Shown here in pieces: positions 29,691 through 41,624 of a stretch of 64,000 nucleotides of DNA (position 1 is its first letter; the number at the start of each line of letters is the position of its first letter). The DNA lies in assembly GCA_030620095.1 (NCBI GenBank), contig JAUTXW010000556.1, forward strand, positions 891,001-955,000. Direction: 5' to 3'. Made by a program: the position numbers and the translations under genes. Origin of the DNA: Kuschelorhynchus macadamiae (taxonomy: Eukaryota; Arthropoda; Insecta; Coleoptera; Curculionidae). Below the pieces are notes generated by a model. It searched no databases. It was not told where the DNA came from and saw only the letters and a list, made by a program, of their open reading frames with translations.

Positions 29691-31490
29691 TGATATAAAC
29701 GATCCATCGAAAGCGAAAAAATGCCCCCCAAATGAATCTCAATTTTGTATTGTATTTCGTATAGTTGAGATCTATCGCGAGATTTCCGTGTAGCTCAACG
29801 CCCAAAGTTAGTTTATAGATCGGTTTTACGTTATTACCCTGCAATGCTATTTGTCTCTTTAAGGCATAATGTTTGTACTGTATTGGTAAACAAACAGACT
29901 TAAATAACACTGCTGGCAACACCGCGTCAAATGTTGCTTGCATGTGTTCTAATTCTTATTTGTATTTCACGTTGATTTAACGAGAAAGTGCGTAAAAAAA
30001 CATTTAAAATTCAATATAGTTTAGTTTTAAAATAGTTCTTGAGCGGGGCCCGCATTGTAAACAAAAATATACCCTGTTTACAGGTCCTAAAACAAGGTAG
30101 CATCTCGTAATAAACGTGCCATCCTGTACATAGGTGATATATTAAATAGAAGGCTTTAATAATTGCCGTTATTATCAATCGAAAGTAGATCTAAATCGAG
30201 TCGTGGCTTCCAAATTTGACGCCCTCTTACAAATACCTATGTGCGGCTCTATGAGTAGAGTAAACTAATGAAACCCGGTTTTCGCTCAGAACGTATTACA
30301 CGCTGAATTCGTCGCTTTTTGTACACTCATTTAATTTTTACATTTAAATAAAGGCGCCTTTAAGATGTCTCTGAGCGCCCATTTAAACCGTCGCTCGTAC
30401 CTTGCACGACTTTGCACATATGCACCATCCGGACCTGATGGCCAATGTTTCATAGTAGAAAAAGAAAAATATTATTCATTTTCTACATTACGTTTCCTAC
30501 CTGTTACGTCACTTGTATCTCCAAATTCAAAGTTGCGAACAGTGCCAATATACATGCCCTTGCCCTCGAGAGTCGAGGCTCCTTAAATTACCTCTCGATT
30601 TTATTTTGTTTTCGTTTTTAAAGTCAAGAAGCGAAAAAGCCAAATCCTTATAAGCCTCTTACTCTCACTCACTCTCTCTCTTTCTCTTTCTCGGCAGGAC
30701 CCGGTATCTGGTTAGCGAAATCAGGGGTGTCAAAATTAATCATGCGTTGTCGACGTAAAGTTGTTTGCGGCCGTCTCAATTTACGGGAACCAGAAATGGA
30801 AAACGATATTTATGCGAACTGGCTCGCCATTACCATCGAATGAGTTTTTGGAAACAGCGCGACCGACGACGGATAAAAATCTCTTTATTTGCACACATTA
30901 ACAATTACGTTCATTTTTTTCGCTTTAATCGTCGATAGGTATACGATGTAACTTAAAATAATCTTTCTACTTAAATACATTGATTGATAGAGAGATAATG
31001 GTTAATTAATTTTTAGTTGTAACTTGTCAACTTTAATTGAAATATCTGCCTTGTAGCCATACATGTATAACACCTATGGATGTTCTTATACATCAAATAT
31101 ACCAACCGTTACCTTATGTTGTGTAATACTTAACGGTGTGCAAATAATACTGGTGCAATAAAGAAAAATCGGCAAATTTGACATTACTCAGAAGTTCCCT
31201 GGCACAGAATTCCATGTCAAAGAGGTAACACAGTTTATATATGGATCAAATTATTTGTTATAACTTTATGCAAATCCTATAAACTATAATGCATTTAATA
31301 TTTTTAAATTAAGTTATTGCCAAACCTCTACATCGATTCACAAAATATGTTATCTGTGTGTAGTAGAATTCTACACAACTTCGAGGGAAAATGTCGATAA
31401 TGTCCTAATAACCTAATCCGATTGACTTCTTTTTTTTCGAATTTTGTTCGAATATTAAGGGTCATATAGGTATGGGCTGGTATCATTTTG
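29691..31490. other. unassigned intronic sequence, partly GC-richer
   Basis: The 87-codon minus-strand frame 29680-29943 straddles the LINE boundary and has no recognisable similarity. 30220-30900 is unique and GC-richer, with a CT-rich run (CTCACTCTCTCTCTTTCTCT, about 30667-30691) whose complement contains GAGAG sites of GAGA-factor type. It may be regulatory DNA for ds. No gene supported. Confidence 0.3.
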
Positions 31491-32320
31491 ATAAGAATCT
31501 AATATGGCGAAACAAATTGGCGGCCTAGTGAAATGTTAAAAAATTATTACTAAAAAACTATTTATCCAATTTACCTCAAATTTTGGTAGGAATCCAAGAT
31601 GGCGAAACAGAATGGCGGATTAATAAATATTATTTGAAAATTCAGCCTGAAAAAACTACTTGATTGATTTCAAATTTTACGCCATAATTAATTTTTGTAT
31701 AGAGATTAACCAGTAAAATTATGGTACGAATTCAAGATGTCCAACAAAGTGGCAGCCAAATAAAATATTTTTAATCGTGAAAAAATCACTAGGTTATTAC
31801 TTTATACTTGATAGAAATCCATTATACATCCATTTTGAAAATTTTAACCTTCGACCTTCTCAGCAGCATCATATGTCAGCTAAATAATTGTCGTTTGTTT
31901 TTTGGGTTGAATGTCAACACCACTTATGTTACTGTAGAGTATCTACCAAATTTGAAGTTGTTAGCCCTAATGATGGCACATATTGGTGCCGAAACGTTGG
32001 CCTTGTAATACAAATTTAGAAAATGTGTCCAAGGAAGCTGGTATTGTTTGAGTGGGATAAATTCATAAAAATGGCGGCAAAATAAACGTAAAAAAATCTT
32101 CTTATCCGATTGGCTTTAAATTTTGCAGAAAAATTAAATGTGACAAAGGGATATAACTGTTACGAATTCAACATGACGGAACAAAATGGCGGTATGTGCC
32201 AATGTAAAAACTATTTATTCAATTTATTTTTATTCACCAAAAAATCCAGTGTAGCCTAGGTAGAAACTGGTAAAATATTGGTAGAAATCCAATATGGTGG
32301 AACAAAACTGTGCCTAATAT
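31491..32320. repeat. dispersed degenerate repeat with AAGATGGCG core
   Basis: A core like AATCCAAGATGGCGAAACAG followed by AATGGCGG recurs at about 31496-31527, 31591-31620, 31729-31757, 32165-32193 and 32286-32314, with a partial one near 32070. Several are preceded by a TTATCCAATTTACCTCAAAT-like string. Spacings are irregular (about 95-440 bp). Similar strings in the opposite sense occur at 34055-34125, beyond the 32561-33836 element. Confidence 0.65.
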
Positions 32321-32560
32321 AAATCTTTGAAAAGACAGTATCTGTTTTACTAAACGACTATGTATCGAATTAAACTGGGTCACACTTCATTATTCCTAAT
32401 AAAAAGAAAGAGTTTATAACGAGGGAAGTTCCGTGTAAAGGAAATTTATCGATTTTTTTATTTGTTTTGAATTTGTTTTTATATTACTATTATTTTGATT
32501 TATTTTTCATAACTTTATTTATATAATGTTTAAAAAATAACATAAATTATATCATTTATT

Positions 32561-33836
32561 GAAGAGTGTAACTTCTAAAAGGTCTATGTGCCATTGTCAT
32601 TGATTCTGTAAACGCGCTAGGTGCCATAAAAATGTTTGCTGTTTTAGACCCTTGGTGATAGATGGCGGCACGTGTAAGTGCCACATATTATTTACGTCGG
32701 AAGATTCTAAGTGTCAGTTTATATTATTGCGTGTTATTTTATTCAGTACTTTAAAACTCGTTTGAAAAAAGTTGGAGAATATTTGTATTTGGACTGATAA
32801 ATGCAACGGACCAAATAAAAACAAGATGATCGTAATAACGCTCATCTATCTCGTTACAACTAGAAAATTTGCCCAAATAGAACAGAAGTTCTTAGTATCT
32901 GGACATACATACCTCCCATGTGACAGAGACTTTGCATATATTGAGAAGCTCAAAAGACTAAGTAAATTATACGTTCCGGCTAACATTGAGAAAAGGATAA
33001 AGTAGAGTTGTTACAAAAATCCGTTCAGAGTTACTCACATGCAAGATAATGACTTTAAAGATCTCCATGCATTTGCTGATCAATACATAAACACTTCAAA
33101 ACTCAATATCTCCGAAGCTTCCTGGTGGAGCGTTTCAAAAGGAAATCCATTTCAGGTATCACAAACGGAAAAGTTTTAGTGGCGTGGCTTCTTGGGAAAC
33201 ATGCAACGTACTTAAAAAGGTAAACTAATTTCAAATTTTCGTTTAGTGAAACCTTTCCAACTGGAGTGTAAATCTCGTATTATTGCAGCAAAACTCGGCA
33301 ATTTTTTTTAAGTCCATGCTGGATTATATTCATTTAACATATCGTCAATTTTATGAAGACATTATTGCAAAATCTACTGTAAACGAAGAACACTAGTGTT
33401 TACCTCTTTATGTTCTAATTTTTATTGTGATGAAATGTAGGTTAATATTTTTAGTTTTTTAATAGGTTTTATACTCACTTATTGTTTTTTCATGGTTTAT
33501 TTGACCATTTCAATATTACTTTTTATATATTTTTCGTTTATGTCACTTTATTTTCTATGTTTTGATATTGGCACTTAAACTGTTTTATATTGTATTAAAA
33601 ATGAAACTTTTACAAATTAGAAAATTTACAAATTTTAGAAAATGTTTTTTGATTTTGTGTGCTGTTACAATGTTTTGGTTTCCTAATTTATGATACGAAG
33701 TATTGTTAGCTTACGATTAAATTAAATAAACATATGTTTTGAAATGGTTTTGTTTTAATAAAACAAAAATCAGTTTTTTATCAATATCTCTGTTTGATAG
33801 TTTTGGCACTTAGACTTTTTAGAAGTTACACTCTTC
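32561..33836 (+). mobile_element. DNA transposon with 33-bp TIRs carrying a DUF7869-like domain
   Basis: Inverted repeats 32561-32593 and 33804-33836 both start GAAGAGTGTAACTTCTAAAA and differ at two of 33 positions. They enclose 1,276 bp. Inside is a + strand coding remnant (32772-33396) of the type found in uncharacterised, probably transposon-borne arthropod proteins annotated with DUF7869. No convincing target-site duplication is visible (flanks CATTTATT and ATCGAATT). The N-terminal half of the protein is missing, so this is a deletion derivative. The superfamily is not resolved from the sequence alone. Confidence 0.75.
32772..33396 (+). pseudogene. DUF7869-like protein remnant (C-terminal half)
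   Basis: The first open part reads IWTDKCNGPNKNKMIVITLI (compare the usual W-D-C-x-GQN-N), then KFLVSGHTYLPCDRDFAYIE (the conserved GH-(T/S)-YLPCDRDF-xxIEK block, about 32893-32955) and SKLYVPANIEK. An in-frame TAG at 33003 interrupts. The frame then continues NPFRVTHMQDNDF, ISEASWWSVSKGNPFQVSQT, a shift near 33250, and ends SMLDYIHLTYRQFYEDI to a stop at 33394-33396. The Asp, His and Asp/Glu residues in these blocks are candidates for a DDE-type core, which is inference. Confidence 0.65.
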
Positions 33837-34699
33837 ATCGAATTTTACTGAATATTTAATAAGTTAATAGACTGACATTTATCCCCTGTTTTATATCTAA
33901 TTTATATGTAAAATTTCAAGTCAATTATGTAAGTAGTTTCCTGATGGTCATTTTGTTGATAAGTAGTTTCTTAAAGATTTTTTTAAGAACTTGTTTTGGT
34001 ATATTGAATGTCTACCAAAATGTTACCATTTCGTCCCCATATCGTCCTTGATTTTTCAAAATTTGAAGTCGATTAGATAAGTAGTTTTTGAGCTATGCCG
34101 CCCAGAGCCAGAATGGCGGAAACACATTAGCAATAAAATGAAATTAAGTCAGTAATAATTATCGAAAATGTATTTTTATATATACTCCATTTTATTATCT
34201 GTTTTCCAATGATTACGATTTCGAGTTGAGCTCATATTTGGCATAGATATCGTTTTCGGATTCCGAATCTCCATCTTTTAATATATACTTCTTCATTATT
34301 CTCAATTCGGTCGTTTTTGACTATTGTTAGAAATATAAATATACACATTTTGCTTCAGTAAAAAAAGAAGCAGACATGACTAAAAAAGAATGTTTATGCG
34401 TGCAAAAATTAAGTATTCATTAGTAAAAGTAATTGAGTAGAAAACACAAAATTTGAATGTAATATAAAAGGAAGCTAAATAGTGTATAGAAATTTATATA
34501 TTTTATCTGCTTATCATCAAGTTGCATTATATCCAGGCCTGAAAATACACTACAGACACGCTATTTAACATAATAAACTATCTCAGGGAAAAATCAACCA
34601 TCAATTGACAAATGCAAAAAAAATGGAAAAAATCACCAATATATGTACCGTGTGAATTACTGGTGATCATATAACAAAACGGACGGTAATATTATATTT
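33837..34699. other. unassigned intronic sequence
   Basis: 34055-34125 holds reverse-sense pieces of the repeat described at 31491-32320 (AATTTGAAGTCGATTAGATA, then AGAATGGCGG). The rest shows nothing I can name. Confidence 0.4.
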
Positions 34700-35290
34700 C
34701 AATTAACAATTTTTCTCTTATCTCTATACAATATTTTCGTTTCAAGAAATGGTTCCATTACGTCTAATCCATTTACTATATCGTTGATTTAGGAACTTAA
34801 TGGCACTGTATACAGCATAATGGGAAGCTTCGTTTTGTTGCTAAATTAAGTTCAGATGTTCTTCTAAGGGAAATTCATCTAAAAAATTTTCAATCTAGTT
34901 TTTAACGAACTGATGATATCGTTGTCTATTTAGTGTTCCGTTATACAATATTGGACCTAAAATGTCATTATTGAACTCTTGCCCTGAATGTTGACGGTGT
35001 TTATATAAATATATAAAATATAAATAATCCTTATGTGGTAAATAAATTTTGCCCCGTATGTTCAAATATTTTTTTGAAATAAATTAGGATCGTTGCCTTG
35101 TTGCCGAATTATAATTTGAGAAACAAACTAAAAGCAAAGTTCTTTATACCGCTCATAAGAAAGTACGAAATCTAAGGGTCTAAACAACAGTAAATGGTTA
35201 GTTCAGGTAAATGAATGCAGATATATTCTAGTATATTGTTCAGAATCTTGTTTTTCGACGATAAACGAAAAATGAAGAGCATTTTTTAAC
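34700..35290 (-). pseudogene. mariner-type transposase relic, minus strand
   Basis: Reverse translation shows ILYNGTLNRQRYHQFVKN, then a stop, IENFLDEFPLEEHLNLI, a stop, QQNEASHYAVYSAIKFLNQR and WIRRNGTIS (about 35000-34755). This corresponds to the middle of DD41D-like transposases (..QQDGAPPHYxxxVRxYLNxRF..WIGRNGPIEW..), with the catalytic Asp changed to Asn. The N-terminal part up to 35290 is barely recognisable. No terminal repeats seen. Confidence 0.6.
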
Positions 35291-35555
35291 ACCTGTCTGA
35301 CTGGTAGACAAGTGACACGTGGTTCAAAAGTTCGCTAATTGGCACTAACGAAATTTCTTATATGTCACATAGAATTAATAAATAATAGATTAAATACATT
35401 GAGTACTAGATAAACATGATGACCATGATAACGAAAGCTATGTTCTTAAACACCCGAATGAGTCTGTATATTGTATAGCGAATCCCAAAAAATCCTGAAT
35501 ACTTATTCTAGAGTTCATTATTTCGTTTTTTTTTAATTTTATTGTTTGATTTCAG

Positions 35556-35786
35556 GTGAAATTTCTACCAAAGATATCCTAGATCGAGAAACCAAGGAAT
35601 ACTATGATTTGGTGGCCGAGGCCAGGGATCAAGGTCAGCCATCCCGCAGCGCCAGAGTGGCTGTCAAAATCTCGGTACTGGATGTCAATGACAACGCACC
35701 AGAAGTAGTTGATCCGCAAGAAGATGTCGTTAGCGTTAGGGAGGAACAGAGTCCGGGAACTGAAGTTGTTAGGATAAGAGCTATTG
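35556..35786 (+). CDS. ds: dachsous exon (window exon 3)
   Basis: The acceptor is GATTTCAG and the donor is ATTG|GTAAGC. The exon finishes the EC repeat begun in the previous exon, with LDRETKEYYDL and the calcium linker LDVNDNAP. It then starts the next repeat with the strand VVSVREEQSPGTEV. The last base supplies the G of an Asp codon completed in the next exon (IRAI-DADNGYN). An open frame that reads past the donor to 35863 is intron read-through. Confidence 0.93.
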
Positions 35787-36861
35787 GTAAGCCAATTAGG
35801 TTATTATCATTCTTAATCTTCCTTTTATCTGAAGAAGCAAAAATATATTTACAATTCTATTAAACTTTTGTTAGTTGAGAAACATTTTCAATTGTTTTGT
35901 ACACAATTTTTATTCTACCAACTGCACCACTAATTCCTTATCAAATATATCTTTAATACTGCTACTCGTTAGGTCCTATATTTTTTAAATGTTTATGCTA
36001 TCTTCCAGAATAGGTATAGATAGATATATAATAATATGTGAACCATCAATTAAAGGGGCAAGTCAAATCTGCTTGCTTATAAAATTTGAACTAGACAGGC
36101 AAGTGGACTCAAATAAATTCTTGCAATAAAAATACAGACACACCCTTCATATCAGATGGAAAAAAGTACTGTTCGCGTAGGAATCTTATGTTTCTATCTA
36201 GTAAAATTGAAGAATTTTACTGATGTATTCACTGCGTAACTAAATTTTTTGTATTTTACTAAGATCGAGATTTTATTTTACTATTTTGCTCTGGTTAAAC
36301 AAGTTCTCCTGTCTGCAAAAATCGAGTTAGTTTAATTAATTAATTAATTGTTTGTCTAAGTGATACATGTTCGTCCACTACTAGAGTAAATTGTCCTATA
36401 TAGCCTTTGTGAAGTAAAATAATGTTATCTACGTAGATATTTATTGTAATGGTAATAATATTATTTAAACCGTAAGACTTATTGTCTTACCCGCCTTAGT
36501 TATTTATTTTGTACGACGTTTTTGCTGACGACAGATATACACAATCACAATAGGTTCGCGTCAGATAATAATAAATGTAACTTATTTGTTAAGCCATCCC
36601 TGCAAAAACGTCTCTTGTGAAGTTTTGACATTAAAATATTGATATCAATATCATATAAATGTGTGGAATAACTCATTACAATGCTAAGATATATTTTTTA
36701 TTTATAAAGATAGCTATAAGTGCCAACGAAACCACTAAAAAGCTTCAAATCTCAAAACTACTGTTTTGCACTTATAACAAATTGTGTAAGGAGGGTAGTA
36801 TCAAAAAACTCTCGGAAATAATTTATGAACGACTTTATCTACACTTCTTTTTGTATTGCAG
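35787..36861 (+). other. dachsous intron between window exons 3 and 4
   Basis: A 1,075-bp AT-rich intron. A short (TTAA)n run (about 36331-36347) is present. No element recognised. Confidence 0.7.
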
Positions 36862-37154
36862 ATGCTGACAATGGATATAACTCATCGATAACTTACTCAC
36901 TTTTCAAAGATTCCGATGGCCTCGACACTTTTAGCATTCACCCGATCACCGGAGTGATTCGTACCAAAGTCGTCTTAGATCATGAGGAAAAAACCATTTA
37001 TCGCATCGGAGTGGTGGCAACTGACGGCGGTAATCCCCCGAAACAAAATGTGAGGATGTTGAGGGTCGAAGTGCTGGACCTCAACGATAACAGACCTACG
37101 TTCACTAGCTCCAGCCTAACTTTCAATGTACGGGAGGATGCTAAAATTGGACAA
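36862..37154 (+). CDS. ds: dachsous exon (window exon 4)
   Basis: The acceptor is TTGTATTGCAG and the donor is GGACAA|GTAAGT. The exon carries the DADNGYNSS calcium motif, the strand VVLDHEEKTIYRI and the linker LDLNDNRP, and then begins the next repeat (LTFNVREDAKIGQ). With the carried base it is 98 whole codons, so the downstream junction is phase 0. Open reading continues into the 212-bp intron to 37292, but the frame resumes cleanly at 37367 with VIGTV. Confidence 0.94.
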
Positions 37155-37366
37155 GTAAGTAGAATATCGATAACATCAGGTAAATGGCCAGTTGGTCAAT
37201 ATAATCTATCAAAACTACACATTAATTTTATTAATAAAAAAACTGTAAACATTAATTTTTTTGCCTCAATCAGGTATATTATTAAACAGTAAGGGATAAT
37301 GTAGAATAGATTTACTTGTAGATGGAAAACTTAAAATTTGAACCTAATATTTACTTTGTATTGTAG

Positions 37367-38396
37367 GTTATCGGTACAGTTGCTTCGACATCCCCCGAAG
37401 ACGAAGAAAACTTAATTCCGGACAGCACAGGAAGCTACATAACCTACACTCTAACAACAGTTTCAGCGGACTCCCCAAATAGTGCGTTTGAGATCGAGAG
37501 AAACACCGGAAAAATTGCGGTGGCCCAAGAACTGGACCGAGAAAAGCACTCCGAGTACAAACTAGAAGTTAGAGCTCTAGATATTCGTGCCATGAACAAC
37601 CCCCAGAGCAGCGCCATAACTGTGAAAATAGAAGTAACGGATGCGAATGATAACGCACCGCAATGGCCCAAAGACCCGGTCACAATCCCAGTGAACGAGA
37701 AGACTGAAGTCGGCACTTCTATATATAATTTCACCGCTACGGACCTGGACAGTGCCGAAAACGGAGAAATACGTTATGCGTTGACTAGCCAGTATCCAAA
37801 TTCCACTTTCAGTATAGATTCCCTAACCGGGACTCTGATTTTGACTGCCCCATTAGATTTTGAAGTTATTAAAGAGCACATTTTGGTGATAAAGGCAAGC
37901 GATCAACCATTGAACGCATCTGAGAGGCTCAGTAGTTTTGTTACTATGAGAATTATTGTGACAGATTTTAATGATAACACTCCAAGGTTTATCCTGCCTC
38001 AGTCGTCGATGGCTTTCCTAAGCGACAGCACCACAGTAGGGATGAAAATCATCGACATATTAGCAGTGGACGACGATTCCGGTGACAATGGTCGAGTCAC
38101 TTATATTCTTTCGAACAGCAACGACGCTTCTCATTACTCCCTAGGCTACGACACTGGCGTGCTAACGTTGGCCAAACCGCTGGCGCCCAATCGCAAAACG
38201 TACTTACTCAATATCACCGCAACTGACCACGGTAAACCCACGCGACAGGCAAGCATGAAATTGAAGCTGTTGGTTCAAGATTCTCTGAATAGTTTCCAGA
38301 AGCTTTTGGATCCCGAGTATGAGGCTAATGTCATGGAAAACGCCGGTATTGGAACTTTAGTTACGCAAATTAACGTCAGAGGACTTTCAGACTTGG
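37367..38396 (+). CDS. ds: dachsous exon (window exon 5): three EC repeats
   Basis: The acceptor is TTGTAG and the donor is CTTGG|GTAAGT. The exon is 1,030 nt. It finishes one EC repeat (linker TDANDNAP), contains a whole one (linker TDFNDNTP), then a repeat whose C-terminal linker is degenerate: about 38273-38310 reads QDSLNSFQK where DxNDN is expected. A further repeat starts with NVMENAGIGT. A linker without calcium ligands is expected to bend, and such Ca2+-free linkers are an established property of Fat and Dachsous cadherins. The minus-strand open frame at 37444-37734 is antisense to this exon and is not a gene. Confidence 0.95.
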
Positions 38397-39078
38397 GTAA
38401 GTACATACATTTTTTTTTCTAATTTCTGACAACTTTTTCATTTTATTACACATACATTACTGAAAAATTATACATATAATTCATGAACTAATTAAAATTC
38501 CATCAATTAATTACGGAGACGTTTAATGGAGTCGGTCGATTTGTGAGTAAAATTAGATTGTCCGATATGGAAGATATGATAGACTTAATTTACCTAATTC
38601 TTGGTGAAATGTAATAATTCACTTTTTAAAGCAACCAGCACTGACTGAAAAATCAAAAACATCTGTCCTTTAATAAAATAACTGCTTAGCTCCTTCTAAA
38701 ACTATTAGGAATAAGTAATTATTGTTAAATCAATTGAAACATCGACAATTCGAAAGACTGGAGGCAATAGACGACGTGGCATAGCTGCTTTGGAAGTTTA
38801 CTTATAGTTCCTTGAAATGATAAAAGTATGTAATGTATGGCTTTGATCAAAACCACTTAACAGCAGTTACACCCTCAATTAAAACGTCGAAAATCTTGGA
38901 AAAGTGTAAGATCAATGAGTCAAAATTCAATACGATTAAATGATTAATAAAAATTAAATTAAACGAGAAAATATCAATAGATTAGAAGCAAATTGATTTT
39001 TCTGTATTGTGTGTGTATGTTTTTATTTAATGAAAATCTCTTGTATGTTTCTAATTTTATCTTTAATAAATTTTGCAG
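38397..39078 (+). other. dachsous intron between window exons 5 and 6
   Basis: A 682-bp AT-rich intron with consensus ends. Nothing recognisable inside. Confidence 0.7.
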
Positions 39079-39796
39079 GCGGAAATCTAACATTCTTCAT
39101 CCCGCCCGGAATAGCGGATGACACATTCGAAATCCACTCCCCATCCGGAAAAGTATTTACCCGAAAACCCCTTGACCGCGAAACTTTGGAAACCTATAAA
39201 TTACCCATTTACGTCACAGATTACTCGACCCAAGATGTCCCCATGTTGGATAAAACGAGACTTAACATCAAAGTGATGGACATCAACGACCACGCCCCCA
39301 AATTCCAACCCGGGTCATGCCAAAGGTTGGCCATCCCCGAAAACAGCGAAACCGCTGTCTTCCACACCGTCGTGGCGCACGACTTGGACAGCGGTTCCAA
39401 TGGTCAAATAAGCTATTCAATCACCAGCGGAAATATCAGAAACAAGTTCAGCATTGATTCCAAAACGGGAGAGCTAACGGCCAAGCCGCTCGACAGAGAG
39501 AGCAACGCTAGGTATTACCTGACGCTGACGGCTCAAGATCATGGAACACCATCGATGCAAGGTTATTGTAACCTTACAGTGTTCGTTGAAGACCAAAACG
39601 ATAACGATCCCAAATTCGATTTGTCGAAGTACTCTACGACCATGCTGGAAGACGTGCCCATTGATACTTCGATCATGAAAGTGCACGCCTCTGACGCGGA
39701 TACTGGGTTGAATGCCAAAATCGTTTACTTTTTGGCCAACGAAAGTCAGTGGTTGTTTCGAATTGACAATAAAACTGGTGTCATAACTACAGCGGG
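39079..39796 (+). CDS. ds: dachsous exon (window exon 6): about two and a half EC repeats
   Basis: The acceptor is TTTTGCAG. The donor is taken as GCGGG|GTAAGT because it leaves two bases that join the first base of the next exon as Gly (TTA-G-LFDRE). The exon holds the remainder of one EC repeat (linker MDINDHAP), one whole repeat (HDLDSGSNGQISY, LDRESNARYY, linker EDQNDNDP) and most of another (ASDADTGLNAKIVY). The frame runs to a TAA overlapping the donor at 39798-39800, which is how the exon end is recognised. Upstream in-frame codons from 39009 are intronic. Confidence 0.94.
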
Positions 39797-40713
39797 GTAA
39801 GTTTATTCCTTCATATATTTGTTTATTTTGTATTTAAAGTTTAGAGGTACATATTGAAAATTGATGGGTTTCAACTCTAATCTATTATACATCTTTACGT
39901 TTAAATAATGGGTCATTTAAATATACAATATTAGTTACTTCAGAATAGCTTGGCTCCATGGTATTTAAATTTAAAAGATATGTAAAACCTAAACGTATAA
40001 CTTAGTTTCAAATCGCTTGCACTTTCCTAGATTAGTTCTTCATAACTTATAGTTGAACATAAATTTCCCCATTAACCCCAATTAACTTTCATTCTTTTAT
40101 TCAGTTCTTAAACTGGAAGCCTACATTAAATGACACACAATGAATAGCTAAGAGAAGATAGTATAGTGTTAATTTGGAAATATGTAATGTATATTATTTA
40201 AGGCTGGATCAAAAAAATTAAAAATATCCACAGAGTCTGAAAAGTCTTACGTGGGGGATAACATTCCGTGAGATGGTAAAGCTAAAAAGTTTAAAATTTG
40301 TCAGTTATATAATCTGCTTACTTGGGTTTAAATTTTAGGTTCTAGCATTATTCGTTTTCGAGTAGTAATGATGAAATGAAATAACAATTCTAATCTTACG
40401 ATATTTACGATTTCGCTACTATATGCTGAGAAGAACTAAAATGTCCCTCATGTCAAACGAAGTTGAATTTTCTACATAAAACGTATATTGCTAGCTCAAG
40501 GGAACTCATTATGACTATAAGGATATCGTCTGAAAAAATATAAAAATTATATATATACTTTTTCCTTGCTTTTTAGGATAATACCTGAGGTGACAGACAT
40601 TAAAAACTCTTTTAACTAAATTGTTCTCATTCCTTGTTGATATGCATTAGCAAAACCATTGTTGTTTTATAATTTACCTGAATTAAAAAATAATAATAAT
40701 TTTTATTTTGCAG
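39797..40713 (+). other. dachsous intron between window exons 6 and 7
   Basis: A 917-bp AT-rich intron with consensus ends. No repeats or coding features identified. Confidence 0.7.
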
Positions 40714-41534
40714 CTTGTTCGATCGAGAACGAAAAGCCGAATACAACTTCATGGTGGTAGCTACAGACAGCGGCAAGTACAACGCCCGCTCAACGAAAGT
40801 TCCCGTCACCGTCTACGTTAAGGACGTCAACGACAATAAACCTATCTTCACAACATACCCTTTTCAAGAAAAAGTCCCGGCATACATCCAGCCCGGTCAA
40901 AACATTCTCAAAGTCACTGCCAAAGATATCGACGAAGGCACGAACGCTGATATAGTGTATAATTTGGTTAACGAAGGAAATTTTGGGAAATTTCGTATAA
41001 ACCCCAACACTGGTGTCTTGACGGCTACTCAGTCACTAGCCAGCAGCAACGGTAAAGTCATTTATATCAACGTAGTCGCTACAGACAAAGGCAACCCGCC
41101 CAAAAGCTCTACAGGGCTCATCGAGTTGGTTGTAGGGGACCCACCTCAAACCTCTTTGAATCTGCGCTTCCAAAACAGTACTTATGACGTCACCATACCG
41201 GAAAACATTGACCAATTCCGGGATGTCCTTCAGGTTAGTGCTGTGCGCACCGATGGCAGACGACAAAAGATCCTTTACGCTTTCGGTACCGGCAATGAAG
41301 AAAACATTTTTGTTATCGGTGCAGAGAGTGGAATGATACAAGTCAGAGATCCGAAGAATCTGGACTACGAGCTTCATCACACAATTCACCTAGTAGTCGA
41401 GGCTAAAACGGAGGGAAACCCAAACTTGCACGGGTACTGCGCCGTCCTAATAAGATTGACCGACGAGAACGACAACGCTCCGAAATTTACTCAGCAGCAG
41501 TACACGGCATCTGTTTGGGAGGGTGATAAAAAAG
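40714..41534 (+). CDS. ds: dachsous exon (window exon 7): EC repeats with a degenerate linker
   Basis: The acceptor is TTATTTTGCAG and the donor is AAAAAG|GTGGGT. The exon completes an EC repeat (LFDRERKAEYNF, linker KDVNDNKP). It then holds a repeat whose exit linker lacks calcium ligands (about 41131-41165, VGDPPQTS), and a less typical repeat in which the DxD motif is replaced by VRTDGRRQ but which ends in the canonical TDENDNAP. The next repeat starts with YTASVWEGDKKG. The minus-strand open frame 41036-41389 is an antisense shadow. Confidence 0.95.
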
Positions 41535-41624
41535 GTGGGTGTTCAAGTTCATAGTTCTGACTTCGACTATACTAAATAACATCAAAACCATAAATAGCTT
41601 GTCATTAATAACATTTTATTTTAG

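Noticed and set aside
29680..29943. 87-codon minus-strand frame as a possible nested gene
   Set aside because: It straddles the boundary of a LINE fragment and shows no recognisable family.
30365..30586. 73-codon frame with good codon variety
   Set aside because: No similarity recognised, no splice or promoter context, and short enough to occur by chance in the GC-richer patch.
37444..37734. Minus-strand open frames opposite ds exons (also 41036-41389, 45705-45923, 48976-49227, 49393-49785 and 50992-51485)
   Set aside because: They are antisense shadows of GC-richer coding exons; the + strand reads as continuous cadherin or tail.
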